Notes: a model not told the origin generated them from the sequence alone. Shown: positions 42,877 to 52,066, counted from the first letter of the stretch. The stretch is 64,000 nt of DNA from JBOGWP01 sp050693875 (GCA_050693875.1 JBOGWP010000159.1:1-64000), one strand, 5' to 3'. A program made the numbers and translations.

Positions 42877-43842
42877 GTGGGGGTCGAGCAGCAGGACCGG
42901 CGGGCCAGAACCGTGCGCAAGGCACGTCAGCTCCTCGCGCGCGGGATCCGCCGCTCCCCGCGACTGCGCTTGATGGCGGAGCGGGCGGTTTCGGAGCTGG
43001 AGCGGGCCCTCGTCGCCGAGGATCTCTACAGCTCCCGGTACTTCGGCACCGGAGTTCACCCCACCGACCGCGGAAAGAGTGTCTCCGGCTACGCCGAGTA
43101 CCGGCGCGAGACGTCGAACCTGAACGTGGCGGCCTACATCGTCTACAAGCATCTGCGCCCCGCCCGCGTCGTCGATATCGGGGCGGCGCGGGGGTATCTG
43201 CTCGAGGCGCTCTCGGAGGTCGGCGTCGAGGGTCATGGGGTCGACCTCAGCCATGACGCGATCGCGTCCGCCTCCGACGAGGTCCGGGGCCGGATGACCG
43301 TCGCCTCGGCGGTGCGCCTGCCGGTCGTAACTGGGGCCGCCCCCGTTGTCACGGCGTTCGAGACGCTCGAGCACCTGCCGCCGCACGACGTGTCCCGGGC
43401 ACTGGCCGAGCTGGCCCGGGCCACGAGTGCGTTCGTCGTGGCGACCATCCCCTCATTCGGTCGGAACGACTACGGGCCGAACGGATGGTACGGGGGCAAG
43501 GTCCTCTGGGAGGTCCTACATGCGTACGAGGCCCTCGGCCCAGACTACGAGGGGCCGATCCCCTATCACGACCTGATGCGCGACGGGGAGAACAACCCGA
43601 TCGAGGGACATTTGACCATCGCATCCTTCTCGTGGTGGACCAAGCGCTTCGCCGAAGCCGGCCTGGTGCGGTTCGGCAAGCTCGAGGAGGCGATGAACGC
43701 CGACCTCGGCCGGTTCGGGCTCCTCGGGCAGCAGATCTGGCACCTTTACGTGGCGGGCAAGCCCGAGGCGGAGATCCCGCAGGGGGCGTCCTACGAGGAG
43801 GCCCTGCGGGCTGAGGAAGTCCTCGACCTCGGCCGGGGGTGA
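42877..43842 (+). CDS. SAM-dependent methyltransferase (glycan cluster type)
   Basis: 321 residues. SAM site [19 protein letters not shown] near residue 96, then [10 protein letters not shown] near 118 and [19 protein letters not shown] near 153. A long N-terminal helical part (residues 1-60) and a C-terminal region with [16 protein letters not shown] hint at a glycan or lipid acceptor. GTG 42877 has no Shine-Dalgarno; TAGCGT lies 8 nt upstream (42863-42868), so it is a leaderless candidate. Convergent with the SDR gene at 43847. Confidence 0.82.
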   Translation: MGVEQQDRRARTVRKARQLLARGIRRSPRLRLMAERAVSELERALVAEDLYSSRYFGTGVHPTDRGKSVSGYAEYRRETSNLNVAAYIVYKHLRPARVVDIGAARGYLLEALSEVGVEGHGVDLSHDAIASASDEVRGRMTVASAVRLPVVTGAAPVVTAFETLEHLPPHDVSRALAELARATSAFVVATIPSFGRNDYGPNGWYGGKVLWEVLHAYEALGPDYEGPIPYHDLMRDGENNPIEGHLTIASFSWWTKRFAEAGLVRFGKLEEAMNADLGRFGLLGQQIWHLYVAGKPEAEIPQGASYEEALRAEEVLDLGRG

Positions 43843-43846
43843 CGGG

Positions 43847-44800
43847 TCAGACCCGCTCGCGCCAGTAGTCGAGGGTGTCGGCAAGCATCGTCTCGACCGG
43901 GATATCGGGGGTCCACCCGGTAGCCTCGCGGAACTTCGTCGAGTCGGAGATCAGGATCTCGACGTCAGACGGACGCATCCGGTCGAGTGACTGCTCCACC
44001 TCGATGGCCGCCTCCGACAACGAGAGCAGATGGTCGAGCATCTGGCGGATGGTGAGGGCCACGCCGCTGCCGATGTTGTAGACCTCGCCCGGCGCTCCCT
44101 TCTCGAGCGCCAGCCAGTAGGCGACGACGATATCGCGGACATCGGTGAAGTCCCGAACGGCGTCGAGGTTCCCCACCCTCACGACCGGCTCCCGTGCCCC
44201 CTTCTCGATCTCGGCGATCTGGCGAGCGAAGGCCGAGGGCAGCAGCACCTCCCCGCGCCGCGGCCCCCCGTGGTTGAACGCCCGGGTCCGCACCGCGTGA
44301 AACCCATAGGAGCGGTGGTATTGGTAGCCGAGGAAGTCCTGTCCAACCTTGCTGACCGCATACGGTGAGAGGGGGCGCAGCGGGTTGGTCTCCTTGATGG
44401 GCGTCTCGCTCGGCAGAACCAGCCCGTACTCCTCGCTCGAACCGCAGACGAGGAATCGGGTGTCGAGCAGGTCGAGGGCCCGCATCGCCTCGAAGAGGTT
44501 GAGCTGGCTCATGATGTTCATCTGGAGCGTCTGTCCCGGTGCGTTCCAGGAGGTCGGAACGAAGGACTGCGCCGCGAGGTGGAAGATCCAGTCCGGCCGG
44601 ATCGACTCGAGCGCCCGATGGACCGAAGCGGGGTCGAGCAGGTCGACCTCGACGAGGTGCAGGTCCTTGATGTGCTCGATGTTCTCCCGCCGGCTCCTCC
44701 ACCGGTAGGTGCCGACGACCTCGAGGTTGCCGCGCGCCAGGCAGTACTCCGCCAGGTGGCTGCCGACGAATCCGGTGGTCCCGGTGATCAATACCTTCAC
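43847..44800 (-). CDS. GDP-mannose 4,6-dehydratase/reductase-like SDR
   Basis: 317 residues, extended SDR. NAD(P)-site ITGTTGFVGSHLAEY at the N-terminus, HLAAQSFVPTSWNAP near 76, CGSSEEYGLV near 114 (dehydratase-like S-S-E-E-Y-G) and catalytic YAVSK near 138; RTRAFNHGGPRRGEV near 158. The SSEEYG motif favours a GDP-mannose 4,6-dehydratase-type reaction, though GDP-4-keto-6-deoxymannose reductases look similar. GGAGGAG precedes GTG 44800. It is preceded 70 nt upstream by a second, related SDR, so the pair may run consecutive steps to GDP-rhamnose or GDP-fucose-like sugars. Confidence 0.83.
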   Translation of the reverse strand: MKVLITGTTGFVGSHLAEYCLARGNLEVVGTYRWRSRRENIEHIKDLHLVEVDLLDPASVHRALESIRPDWIFHLAAQSFVPTSWNAPGQTLQMNIMSQLNLFEAMRALDLLDTRFLVCGSSEEYGLVLPSETPIKETNPLRPLSPYAVSKVGQDFLGYQYHRSYGFHAVRTRAFNHGGPRRGEVLLPSAFARQIAEIEKGAREPVVRVGNLDAVRDFTDVRDIVVAYWLALEKGAPGEVYNIGSGVALTIRQMLDHLLSLSEAAIEVEQSLDRMRPSDVEILISDSTKFREATGWTPDIPVETMLADTLDYWRERV

Positions 44801-44870
44801 GAAGACTCCTCCGACCTCGGTGCGGCGAAAGGATAGCGGGCGAACGGCGGCGGGTGAAACCGTGTTCCGC

Positions 44871-45797
44871 TCAGGGTCGTGATTCGTACCAGGCGAGGGT
44901 GTCGGCAAGGGAGATCTCGATCGGGATCTCCGGGCGCCAGCCCACGGCCTCGCGGATCTTCGAGCTGTCGCCGACCAGGATCTGGGGATCCCCCGCCCGC
45001 GGGGGCGCCTCCTCCACGACCTCGACCCGACCAGAGAGCCCGGCGACGTCGAGGAGGATCTTGAGGAGGTCTCCGATCAGCACTGCTTCGCCCGATGCGA
45101 CGTTGTAGACCTCGCCGCCGTCCCCCCCTTCGATGAGGAGCCGGTAGGCGGCGACGACGTCACGGACGTCGAGGAAGTCGCGCCGGGAGTCGAGCCGGCC
45201 GACCCGCATGAGCGGGTTGCGCCCACGGGATATGTCCGTTATCTGCGCGCAGAAATGCCCGACCGCGTACCCCTCGCCCTGGCCAGGGCCGGTGTGGTTG
45301 AAGGGCCTCGCGGCGAGGACGGACACCCCCAGCTCGCGGTGGTAGAGCATCCCGATCAGTTCCCCGGCGGCCTTGCTCACCGCGTACGGGGACGGCGGAT
45401 GCAGGGGGTCGGACTCGGTGAGCGGGCGATTGGAGCCGGCGGACCCGTAGACCTGGGCGGAGCCGACCAGCAGCACCCTCGTCTCCGGGCGGTTCCGGAC
45501 GCCCTCGAGCAGGTTGCTGGTTCCGACGACGTTGATCTCGTAGGTCTCGGCCGGCGCCTCCCAGGAGCGGGGGACCGAGGCCTGTGCCGCCAGGTGGATC
45601 ACCGCGTCCGGCTCGTGGCGGCCGATGACTGCGCCCGTCGCCTCGGCATCGCGAAGGTCGAACGCCTCGATCGCCGACGCGGCCTCAGCCTCGAACGCAT
45701 GCAACGAGCACGCGACCACCTCGTGGCCGGCGTGCCCGAGATCGGCGATCAGGTGGTGGCCGACGAAGCCGCCGGCTCCGGTGACGAGGACGCGCAT
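44871..45797 (-). CDS. GDP-6-deoxymannose reductase-like SDR
   Basis: 308 residues. VTGAGGFVGHHLIADLG at residues 5-21, HLAAQASVPRSWEAP near 71, VGSAQVYGS near 108 (S-A-Q-V-Y-G, RMD-like), catalytic YAVSK near 134 and RPFNHTGPGQGEGYAVGHF near 156, typical of GDP-4-keto-6-deoxy-D-mannose reductases. Paired with the SDR downstream, it would complete GDP-deoxyhexose synthesis from GDP-mannose. ATG 45797 is preceded by TAGGCT at 6 nt (45804-45809), a leaderless arrangement, and probably drives both genes. Confidence 0.83.
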   Translation of the reverse strand: MRVLVTGAGGFVGHHLIADLGHAGHEVVACSLHAFEAEAASAIEAFDLRDAEATGAVIGRHEPDAVIHLAAQASVPRSWEAPAETYEINVVGTSNLLEGVRNRPETRVLLVGSAQVYGSAGSNRPLTESDPLHPPSPYAVSKAAGELIGMLYHRELGVSVLAARPFNHTGPGQGEGYAVGHFCAQITDISRGRNPLMRVGRLDSRRDFLDVRDVVAAYRLLIEGGDGGEVYNVASGEAVLIGDLLKILLDVAGLSGRVEVVEEAPPRAGDPQILVGDSSKIREAVGWRPEIPIEISLADTLAWYESRP

Positions 45798-45869
45798 TTG
45801 GCGAGCCTAACCCCCGGGGGCTGTGCACCCACACTGCCGGCACCGGTAGGCCGCGCGGGTGGCCAGGGC

Positions 45870-48080
45870 TCACGTTCCTGCGGCGGTCATCGTCACGATG
45901 GGCTGGTTGAGCTTGATCCCACCGGTCGATCCAAGGAAGGGGGCGTTGAAGGCGAAGATCCCGCCGTCCGAGGCCACCAGCCAGTATCCATCAGTCGAGG
46001 GGACACCCAGCTCCGCACCGACACCCCGGCCCGACGGGACGGCGGCCATGTCCACGATCGGACGGTTGAGCTTGATCCCACCGGTCGACCCGTGGAATTC
46101 GGCATCTCCGAAGGCGAAGATCCCGCCGTCCGAGGCGCACAGCAGGTACCCGTTGCCGCTTCGGGACCGTGCCATTCCCACGATGGACTGGTTGAGCCTC
46201 ATCCCACCGGTCGAGCCGTGGAAGGCGGCGTCTCCGAACGCGAACATCCCGCCGTCCGCCGCGGCGAGCCAGTAGCCGTCACCCGAGGGCGTGGATGCCA
46301 TCGCCACGATGGGCTGGTTGAGCTTCATCCCACCGGTCGAGCCATGGAAGGCGGCGTCTCCGAACGCGAACATCCCGCCGTCGGCCGCGGCGAGCCAGTA
46401 GCCGTTGCCAGAGGGAGTCCGCGCCATTCCCACGATGGGCTGGTTGAGATGGATCCCGCCGGTGGAGCCGTGGAAGCCGGCATCCCCGAACGCGAACATC
46501 CCGCCGTCGGCCGCGGCGAGCCAATACCCCCTTCCGGAGCGTGTGGCCGCCATGGCCACGATCGGCTGGTTGAGCCGGATCCCGCCGGTGGAACCCTGGA
46601 AGGCCACGTCGCAGAAGGCGAAGATGCCTCCGTCCGAGGCGGCCAGCCAATACCCACCCTGCCCGTGCACGGGACAGGGGTCGGAGGTGAGCGACGACTC
46701 GGTCCACGAGCCGGTACGGCGGGCGTCGCGGCGGAACATCGGCCAGCCGAGGTTGCCCAGATTCCCGCCGTCGAGCTCGAAGCGGTAGGCGACGCCTTTG
46801 CCGCCCTTCGTGCCGGCGAGCAGCACGTCGAGCCTCCCGTCGCCGTCGACGTCGGTCACGAGTGGCGAGTTCTGGAAGCCGACCTGGCCCTCGAGGAGCG
46901 CGAACATCTGGGCTCCCGTGTCTCCGTCGAACGCCCAGACCCCCGCTCCGCTCGGCACGAGCAGATCCTGGCCCCCGTCGCCGTCGATGTCGGCAGTGGT
47001 GATCGAGCCGAGCACCACACCACCTCCGGAGCTGTGGTGCCACAGCTCGCGTCCGTCGCCCTTCCACACCCAGACCTGCCCGGGGTTGGCTCCCGACCAG
47101 GTGCCCTCGATGACCTCGAGCCGGCTGTCGCCGTCGACGTCGGCCAGGGTCGGAGATGCCTTCGTGTAGGCCCCGGTCTCCCGCGACCACTTCAGCTGCC
47201 CGGAGCTGCTGAGGACGAAGAGCCTCGTCGAGTCGGAGCGCTTGTAGAAGTCACCCGTTCCGAAGACGACCTCCGGACTGCCGTCCCCATCGATGTCGCC
47301 GACCGCGGGTGAGCCCTGCACGATCTCGTTCGTCCGGAACTCCCACAGCACCTGACCGCCGCCCGTCATCGCTCGGACGAACCCGCCCGACCAGTCCACC
47401 GGCGGGCCGGACATGGAATCGGCCCCGATGATGAAGTCGGTGCGCCCGTCGCCGTTGACGTCGGTGAGGGCGGCGGAGGAGAAGACCGTGTCGTCGGAGT
47501 AGAAGGGGAACCCGGCGTTGGTCACCCCACTTTGCGAGATCGACCAGATGCTCTGCAGCCCCAGAGAGCCAAAGGTCGCGTCGGCCTGCCCGTCGCCGTT
47601 CACGTCGCCGAGCGCAGGCGTCGAGTAGATGGAGGGATTGGCGAAGTCGTTGTCGCGGGCGACGAACCGGAACCGCTGCCCCCCGTCGTGGTCGAACGAG
47701 TAGAGGGCACCGCCCGTCGTCTCCGCCGTCCCGCTGCCGATGAAGATTTCCGGCCGGCCGTCACCGTCGGTGTCGGCGGTGGAGGGTGAGGAGGAGATCC
47801 CGTTGGAGGTTCCGCGGGGCCAGCCTCCGACATCGGATCCATCGCCGGCGTGCAGGGCCCAAACCTGGCCGTCTCGGGCCCCGAACACCACGTCCGGGCC
47901 GCCTCCGTCGAGGTCGGCAATCACGGGCGACGACTCCTGAACCGGCCCCCCCAGGGTGCGCTCCCAGACGAGGCGGGGCGCGGCCTCCGCTGGGCCCGCG
48001 AGCGGAACGACGGCGGCGGAGACGAGCAGGGCGACCGACAGCACGCGCCCGAGTCGGCGCGCCGCAGGCGTCGAATTCAT
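45870..48080 (-). CDS. Secreted FG-GAP/VCBS propeller protein with six GYW repeats
   Basis: 736 residues. Signal peptide 1-33, then seven or so FG-GAP/VCBS blades (about 38-460) with repeated D-x-[DN]-G-D-G-x-x-D calcium loops (ADLDGGGPDVVFG, DTDGDGRPEIFIG, DVNGDGQADATFG, DIDGDGSPEVVFG). Six GYW repeats run from about 475 to the end; the fifth linker has the GVGAELGVPSTD insert. It resembles integrin-alpha-like surface binding proteins, so a matrix or polysaccharide ligand is plausible. AAAGGA precedes ATG 48080. Confidence 0.88.
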   Translation of the reverse strand: MNSTPAARRLGRVLSVALLVSAAVVPLAGPAEAAPRLVWERTLGGPVQESSPVIADLDGGGPDVVFGARDGQVWALHAGDGSDVGGWPRGTSNGISSSPSTADTDGDGRPEIFIGSGTAETTGGALYSFDHDGGQRFRFVARDNDFANPSIYSTPALGDVNGDGQADATFGSLGLQSIWSISQSGVTNAGFPFYSDDTVFSSAALTDVNGDGRTDFIIGADSMSGPPVDWSGGFVRAMTGGGQVLWEFRTNEIVQGSPAVGDIDGDGSPEVVFGTGDFYKRSDSTRLFVLSSSGQLKWSRETGAYTKASPTLADVDGDSRLEVIEGTWSGANPGQVWVWKGDGRELWHHSSGGGVVLGSITTADIDGDGGQDLLVPSGAGVWAFDGDTGAQMFALLEGQVGFQNSPLVTDVDGDGRLDVLLAGTKGGKGVAYRFELDGGNLGNLGWPMFRRDARRTGSWTESSLTSDPCPVHGQGGYWLAASDGGIFAFCDVAFQGSTGGIRLNQPIVAMAATRSGRGYWLAAADGGMFAFGDAGFHGSTGGIHLNQPIVGMARTPSGNGYWLAAADGGMFAFGDAAFHGSTGGMKLNQPIVAMASTPSGDGYWLAAADGGMFAFGDAAFHGSTGGMRLNQSIVGMARSRSGNGYLLCASDGGIFAFGDAEFHGSTGGIKLNRPIVDMAAVPSGRGVGAELGVPSTDGYWLVASDGGIFAFNAPFLGSTGGIKLNQPIVTMTAAGT
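45994..46012. repeat. Hairpin inside GYW-repeat linker, copy 4 (decayed)
   Basis: GTCGAGGGG-ACA-CCCAGCTC: weaker stem with mismatches, at the equivalent linker of the FG-GAP protein gene. Confidence 0.5.
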
Positions 48081-48290
48081 CAGGATCCTTTCGGCGAGGG
48101 CTTACCAGGGGAGAATCGGATGGCGGACAGGGTACTTTAGCGGGCCGGTTTGAGTCATTAGTCAGGAAAGCGTACCCAAGGTCCTCGTCTGGGATAACAT
48201 CCCCGCACCGCACTTGAAGGCTCAGGTGCCGTTCCTCATCGCTCGCCAGGGGCCGGAGCGTGCGCCGAGCCGGGGCAGGGCGCAGGGAGG

Positions 48291-49217
48291 TTGGGGACGA
48301 CGGGGGACGAGACCGGGCGGCTGCAGGCCGGGCCGAGGAGGCGGCTCCTCGAGCGGCCTCCGTTCAGCCTCCTCCGCGACCTCTCTCTCCGCGGCTACAT
48401 CATCGGCGCCTATCGCAATCTCCTCTTGCGGGATCCGGATCCTGCGGGGCTGGACCACTACCGCCGGCTGCTGACCTCGGGTGAGCTGACCCGGGAGGCC
48501 TTCCTCGAGACCATTCGGGGCTCGGAGGAGTTCCGCTTCCGCGTCCGGTTCACGGACCTCCTCAACTCCCTGCATCTGAGCCGGTGCGATTTCGTCCGCG
48601 GCCTTCCCCGGGCGCGTCAGATCCTCGACATCGGGGGGACCCACCAGTCCAACGTCGAGGGGGCCTTTGTCGGGCTGGGCTACCCCTACCCCTTCGAGCG
48701 CCTCGTCATCGTCGACCTGCCGCTCGAGGCCCGCCACGAGCTCTACGCCGGAAGCCGGGCGGTCGATCGGGTGGACACTCCACTCGGGCCGGTCTGGTAC
48801 CGCTATCACTCCATGACCGACCTCTCTGCATTCGAGGATGGCGATTTCGACCTCGTGTATTGCGGCCAGACCATCGAGCACGTGGCCGAGGAGGACGCCG
48901 ACCTCACGCTCAAGGAGGTGTTCCGGGTGCTGCGGCCCGGCGGATGGCTGGGCCTCGACACCCCGAACGGCCGAGTCTGCCGGATGCAGCAGGACGAGCT
49001 CATCAACCCGGACCACCGGGTGGAGTACACCCATCCACAGGTTGTCGCAAAGCTCGAGCGGGCCGGCTTTGAGATCCTCGAAGCGAAGGGGTTGAACTAC
49101 GCCGGGGCAGCGGCGCACGGGGGGCCGTTCTCGACGAAGGAGGTCGCCGCCAACCAGGGGGTCTACTGGGAGATCGAGGATTGCTACCTGCTTGCCTACG
49201 TCTGCCGCAGGCCATGA
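48291..49217 (+). CDS. Methyltransferase with N-terminal DUF4214-like segment
   Basis: 308 residues. Residues about 30-75 (IGAYRNLLLRDPDPAGLDHY, then an EAFLETIRGSEEF helix) resemble DUF4214, a helical unit common in surface and glycan proteins. From about 105 follows a SAM methyltransferase (ILDIGGTHQSNVEGAF near 107; YCGQTIEHVAEEDADLTLKE near 187; RVLRPGGWLGLDTPNG near 208). It may be recruited to a glycan or S-layer-type substrate. The start is uncertain: TTG 48291 directly follows GGGAGG, too close for a normal ribosome site, and a later start is possible. Confidence 0.78.
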   Translation: MGTTGDETGRLQAGPRRRLLERPPFSLLRDLSLRGYIIGAYRNLLLRDPDPAGLDHYRRLLTSGELTREAFLETIRGSEEFRFRVRFTDLLNSLHLSRCDFVRGLPRARQILDIGGTHQSNVEGAFVGLGYPYPFERLVIVDLPLEARHELYAGSRAVDRVDTPLGPVWYRYHSMTDLSAFEDGDFDLVYCGQTIEHVAEEDADLTLKEVFRVLRPGGWLGLDTPNGRVCRMQQDELINPDHRVEYTHPQVVAKLERAGFEILEAKGLNYAGAAAHGGPFSTKEVAANQGVYWEIEDCYLLAYVCRRP

Positions 49218-49219
49218 GG

Positions 49220-49242
49220 CGGCCCCCGGCATACGGGGGCCG
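49220..49242. terminator. Terminator hairpin
   Basis: CGGCCCCCG-GCATA-CGGGGGCCG, a perfect 9-bp stem just after the methyltransferase stop and before the convergent YceI remnant. Confidence 0.7.
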
Positions 49243-49284
49243 TGGCTGCGCAGGGGGCGGCGGTCGAGCGCCGTATGAGGCGCG

Positions 49285-49990
49285 TCACTCGTGCTTCATC
49301 ACGAGCAGGAATTCGAGCTCGCCGTGGTCCTCGGTCGTCACCGGGCCGAAGCTGGGGTTGGGGATGTTCCAGCCCACCCAGGCAATCGGGATCGAGCCAG
49401 TTAACTGAATCGTCGAGCCGTCGCGGCGTCCGGTGAGTTTGACCGTCACGCTCTTCGCAACGCCGTGCAGCGTCAGGCTGTCCCTGGCCTTCACGGTCCC
49501 TTCGACCCCGTCCTGGGGGACCGCGTCAACCAGGATCGGCTCGGTCAACCTGAAGGTGGCAGTGGGATAGGTGGCCGTGTTCATGATGCGGCCGTGGAAC
49601 TGCCGATCCCGGCGCTCCTGGTCGCTCGAGACCGAGGTGAGGTCGGCGGTGAGCTCCCCTCCTCGATGGTCGTCCCGGTCACCTTGATCGTTCCGGTTAC
49701 CTCACCGGTCCGGCCCACCGCCTCGTTGTCCTGCCCGAACAACACCTCCTTCACCCGGTAGCCGACCCGTCGACGACGCTCCAGATGAGGTCGGTCGCGG
49801 TGCTCGAGCCGGATGTCGAGTCGCTCGCGGTTGCGGCCGTGGAGTCCGCATCCGGGATCGTGAGGCGCTCCTCCGGAGGTCCTTCGATGAGGTGGACGTA
49901 GACGTAGGACCCACCGACCGCCACGACGACCGCGGCGAGGACGATTGTTGAGCCGATCAAACAACTTCGTTCGCACCAGCCGCCTCCCTC
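49285..49990 (-). pseudogene. YceI-like lipocalin-fold protein, frameshifted
   Basis: Pieces of one YceI-family protein occur in three minus-strand frames: a membrane lead (VVVAVGGSYVYVHLIEG, about 49900), then GYRVKEVLFGQDNEAVGRTG (about 49700-49760), then MNTATYPTATFRLTEP to LEFLLVMKHE (49584-49285). In intact relatives these are contiguous: an anchor, then the polyisoprenoid-binding barrel. At least two single-base frame changes break it, so it is a pseudogene or carries assembly indels. The last 99-codon frame alone is open from 49584. Confidence 0.75.
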
Positions 49991-50091
49991 GTTCGATTTG
50001 GTTCCATGGTCGGGCTCGCACCTGGGAGGCCCCCTGTGAGAAGGCCGAAGCCTTCCTGGGCGTATGCGAACGTTCCCGAGAGGCGGCGGCT

Positions 50092-50790
50092 CGGACCTGG
50101 AGTGCGATGGCAAACGTCGCCGAGTAGCGGGCGCCCTCCTTCGCGGCGTCGAGGGTGAGCTTGTCGCCGCCGTTGCGAAAGATTCCGTCGCCGTTGTTGC
50201 GGAGTGTCCGCGGGCCCTTCGCCGCGTAGGGCGCCCCAGCGTGGACCAGGTCGGTCAAGGCGTCGTCGAAGTAGAGCTGGGAGGTGACGTCGAACGTGCG
50301 CCCCGAGTCGGTCAGACGGATCTTGAAATGGATGTGCAGTGCCCGGCCCTGGTACCAGCCCGGGCAGACGGTGGTGAACCAGGTCGCCCCACCTGCATGG
50401 TGGTCTGGTAGCCCCGCAGGAATTTCTTGCCGGTCGTGACGAAGCCGGGATCGCGAGCGTCCGAGTACACCCCGGCGGCGTCGCAATGCCACACGTCGAC
50501 CGTGGCGCCGGCCAGTGGACCGCACAACGCAGGCGGGGGTCCGCCTGCGGCCGTCCCCGTCGGCTCGGCGGAGGGGCAGCCGGTGACCGGTGACGAACCG
50601 GTTGTGGGCTCGCCGGGGAGAACCGGTCTGCGGGGACGAAGCCGGGGTGAGGACGGAGCGCCGCGGGGCCCCCTTGCCGCGTCGTGCACCCGGCCGAGAC
50701 GGCTGCCTCGAGCAGCGACAGGACCTCGCGACGATCGAGGATGCGGCCGACCTGCTCGTCGTTGCCGCTGATGCTCCCCCCTGACGCGTC
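50092..50790 (-). pseudogene. Intradiol ring-cleavage dioxygenase-like gene, frameshifted
   Basis: One frame reads CGPLAGATVDVWHCDAAGVY and GKKFLRGYQTTMQ up to about 50395. Another continues WFTTVCPGWYQGRALHIHFK and SQLYFDDALTD to about 50092. Joined, they give an intradiol dioxygenase core with the Fe ligands expected in Y-S (Tyr of VYS), GWYQGR and HIHFK. A further N-terminal piece (VGRILDRREVLSLLEAA, near 50750) lies in a third frame. At least one frameshift near 50390 and loss of the natural stop mark it as broken. Members of this secreted branch act on catechol-like compounds. Confidence 0.7.
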
Positions 50791-50818
50791 GTCGACGGCG
50801 GGAGGATCCCCATCCTGC

Positions 50819-51211
50819 CTAGTCGAGGCCGGGTGGTGCGGTGCGGCTGATCACCACGACGCCGAGCACGATCACCGCCACGCCGAGCCAGCGAAGGCTG
50901 GTCACGTGCTCGTGGAGGACCAACTGGGCGAAGCCCGTCGTCACCACATAGGTGATGCCGGCGAAGGGGTAGGCGAAGCTGATCGGCGCGCGCGACAGCA
51001 CCACCAGCCAGAGCGCCGCCGAGATCACGAAGATGGCAAGTCCAGCGAGGATCTGGGGCGTCGTCGCGATGTTCAGGGCCAGGCGGACGGGCTTCTTGAG
51101 CTGCGGGCCACCGATGTACCCGACCTGCTCCATGCCGGCCCGGAGCAGGATCTGGCCGGCGGTGGAGAGGATGACGGCGAAGACGGCAAGCGCGGACGTC
51201 TTGAGCAGCAT
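50819..51211 (-). CDS. SMR/EamA-type small membrane transporter
   Basis: 130 residues in four hydrophobic helices (about 5-22, 55-75, 80-100, 105-122). SAGQILLRAGM-like STAGQILLRAGMEQVG near residue 16 and APISFAYPFAGITYV near 76 fit small multidrug-resistance or DMT/EamA-type half-transporters, including lipid-linked aminoarabinose flippase-like proteins. The typical SMR Glu in helix 1 is absent, so a flippase-like or lipid-related role is at least as likely as drug efflux. GGAGG precedes ATG 51211. Confidence 0.8.
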   Translation of the reverse strand: MLLKTSALAVFAVILSTAGQILLRAGMEQVGYIGGPQLKKPVRLALNIATTPQILAGLAIFVISAALWLVVLSRAPISFAYPFAGITYVVTTGFAQLVLHEHVTSLRWLGVAVIVLGVVVISRTAPPGLD

Positions 51212-51297
51212 CCTCGTACCTCCAGCGGTCGATCCCCGCTCGCGGGGAAGAGTCGGGGGAACGATACACGACCCGCCGGAGCGCAAGGCAGCGCTTC

Positions 51298-52020
51298 TCA
51301 GCGTCGGGACGAAGCGAGGTGGGGGAGCGAATCACTCCCGCGCCCGGTGAAGATGTGGTCGACAATCCGGTAGGCCCGGGCCTCCTCCGCCGACAGGATG
51401 AAGTCACGCTCGGTATCGCGGCTGATCCGCTCCACGGGCTGTCCGGTGTGGCGGGCGAAGATCGCGTCGATCAGCGCTCGCTGCCGAAGGATCTCGCGGG
51501 CGTGAATCTCGATGTCGATGTCCCGCCCGCCGACCTCGCCCTTCGGCTGGTGGAGGAGCACCGTCGAATGCGGCAGCGCGTGCCGCTTTCCGGCGGCGCC
51601 GGCTGCCAAGATTACTGCGGCGGCCGAGGCAGCCCGTCCGAGGCAGTAGGTGGCGACGTCGGGGCGGATGCACCGCATCGCGTCGTAGACGGCGAGGAGG
51701 GCAGGGGCGGAGCCTCCGGGGGAGTTCACGTAGAGGTGGAGGTCCAGGTCGGGTCCCTCCGACTCGAGGAAGAGGAGCTGGGCGACGACGAGCCCGGCCA
51801 CGGCATCGTCTGCCGAGCCGAGGAAGACGATGCGCTCCCCCAGCAGGCGGGAGTAGATTTCGAGACCGCTCGTCGTTGCCGATCTCCTCGGCCACGATCG
51901 GGAGGACCGGGGGCGGAGGAGGCTGGACCGGTGGCCGCGGGGGCTCCGGAGCGGGCGGCTCGGCGCCCGCCGGTGCGGGGGGCGGCTCCGCCTCCCGCCG
52001 GCCTTCAGGTCCTCGTGCAT
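51298..52020 (-). CDS. clpP: ClpP-family protease subunit with out-of-frame N-terminus
   Basis: The ClpP core is intact from [18 protein letters not shown] (about residue 52) on: VNSPGG near 99, the catalytic Ser in [15 protein letters not shown] near 130, His in [13 protein letters not shown] near 153 and Asp in [16 protein letters not shown] near 200. However, residues 1-50 of this frame are Arg/Ser-rich nonsense, while another frame spells a plausible N-terminus (Pro-rich stretch, then [14 protein letters not shown]) ending near 51865. A one-base indel there likely splits the gene. If real, the core may be made poorly. Stand-alone gene, no ClpX or ClpC nearby. Confidence 0.78.
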   Translation of the reverse strand: MHEDLKAGGRRSRPPHRRAPSRPLRSPRGHRSSLLRPRSSRSWPRRSATTSGLEIYSRLLGERIVFLGSADDAVAGLVVAQLLFLESEGPDLDLHLYVNSPGGSAPALLAVYDAMRCIRPDVATYCLGRAASAAAVILAAGAAGKRHALPHSTVLLHQPKGEVGGRDIDIEIHAREILRQRALIDAIFARHTGQPVERISRDTERDFILSAEEARAYRIVDHIFTGRGSDSLPHLASSRR

Positions 52021-52066
52021 TCCGTCGTCCTATCTGCCCACCTGTCGCCGGCCGCTGCGCTATAGT

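Noticed and set aside
45255..47312. A 685-residue plus-strand open frame with periodic sequence
   Set aside because: It is the antisense of the FG-GAP/GYW repeat gene; the periodicity is only the mirrored 126-bp repeat.
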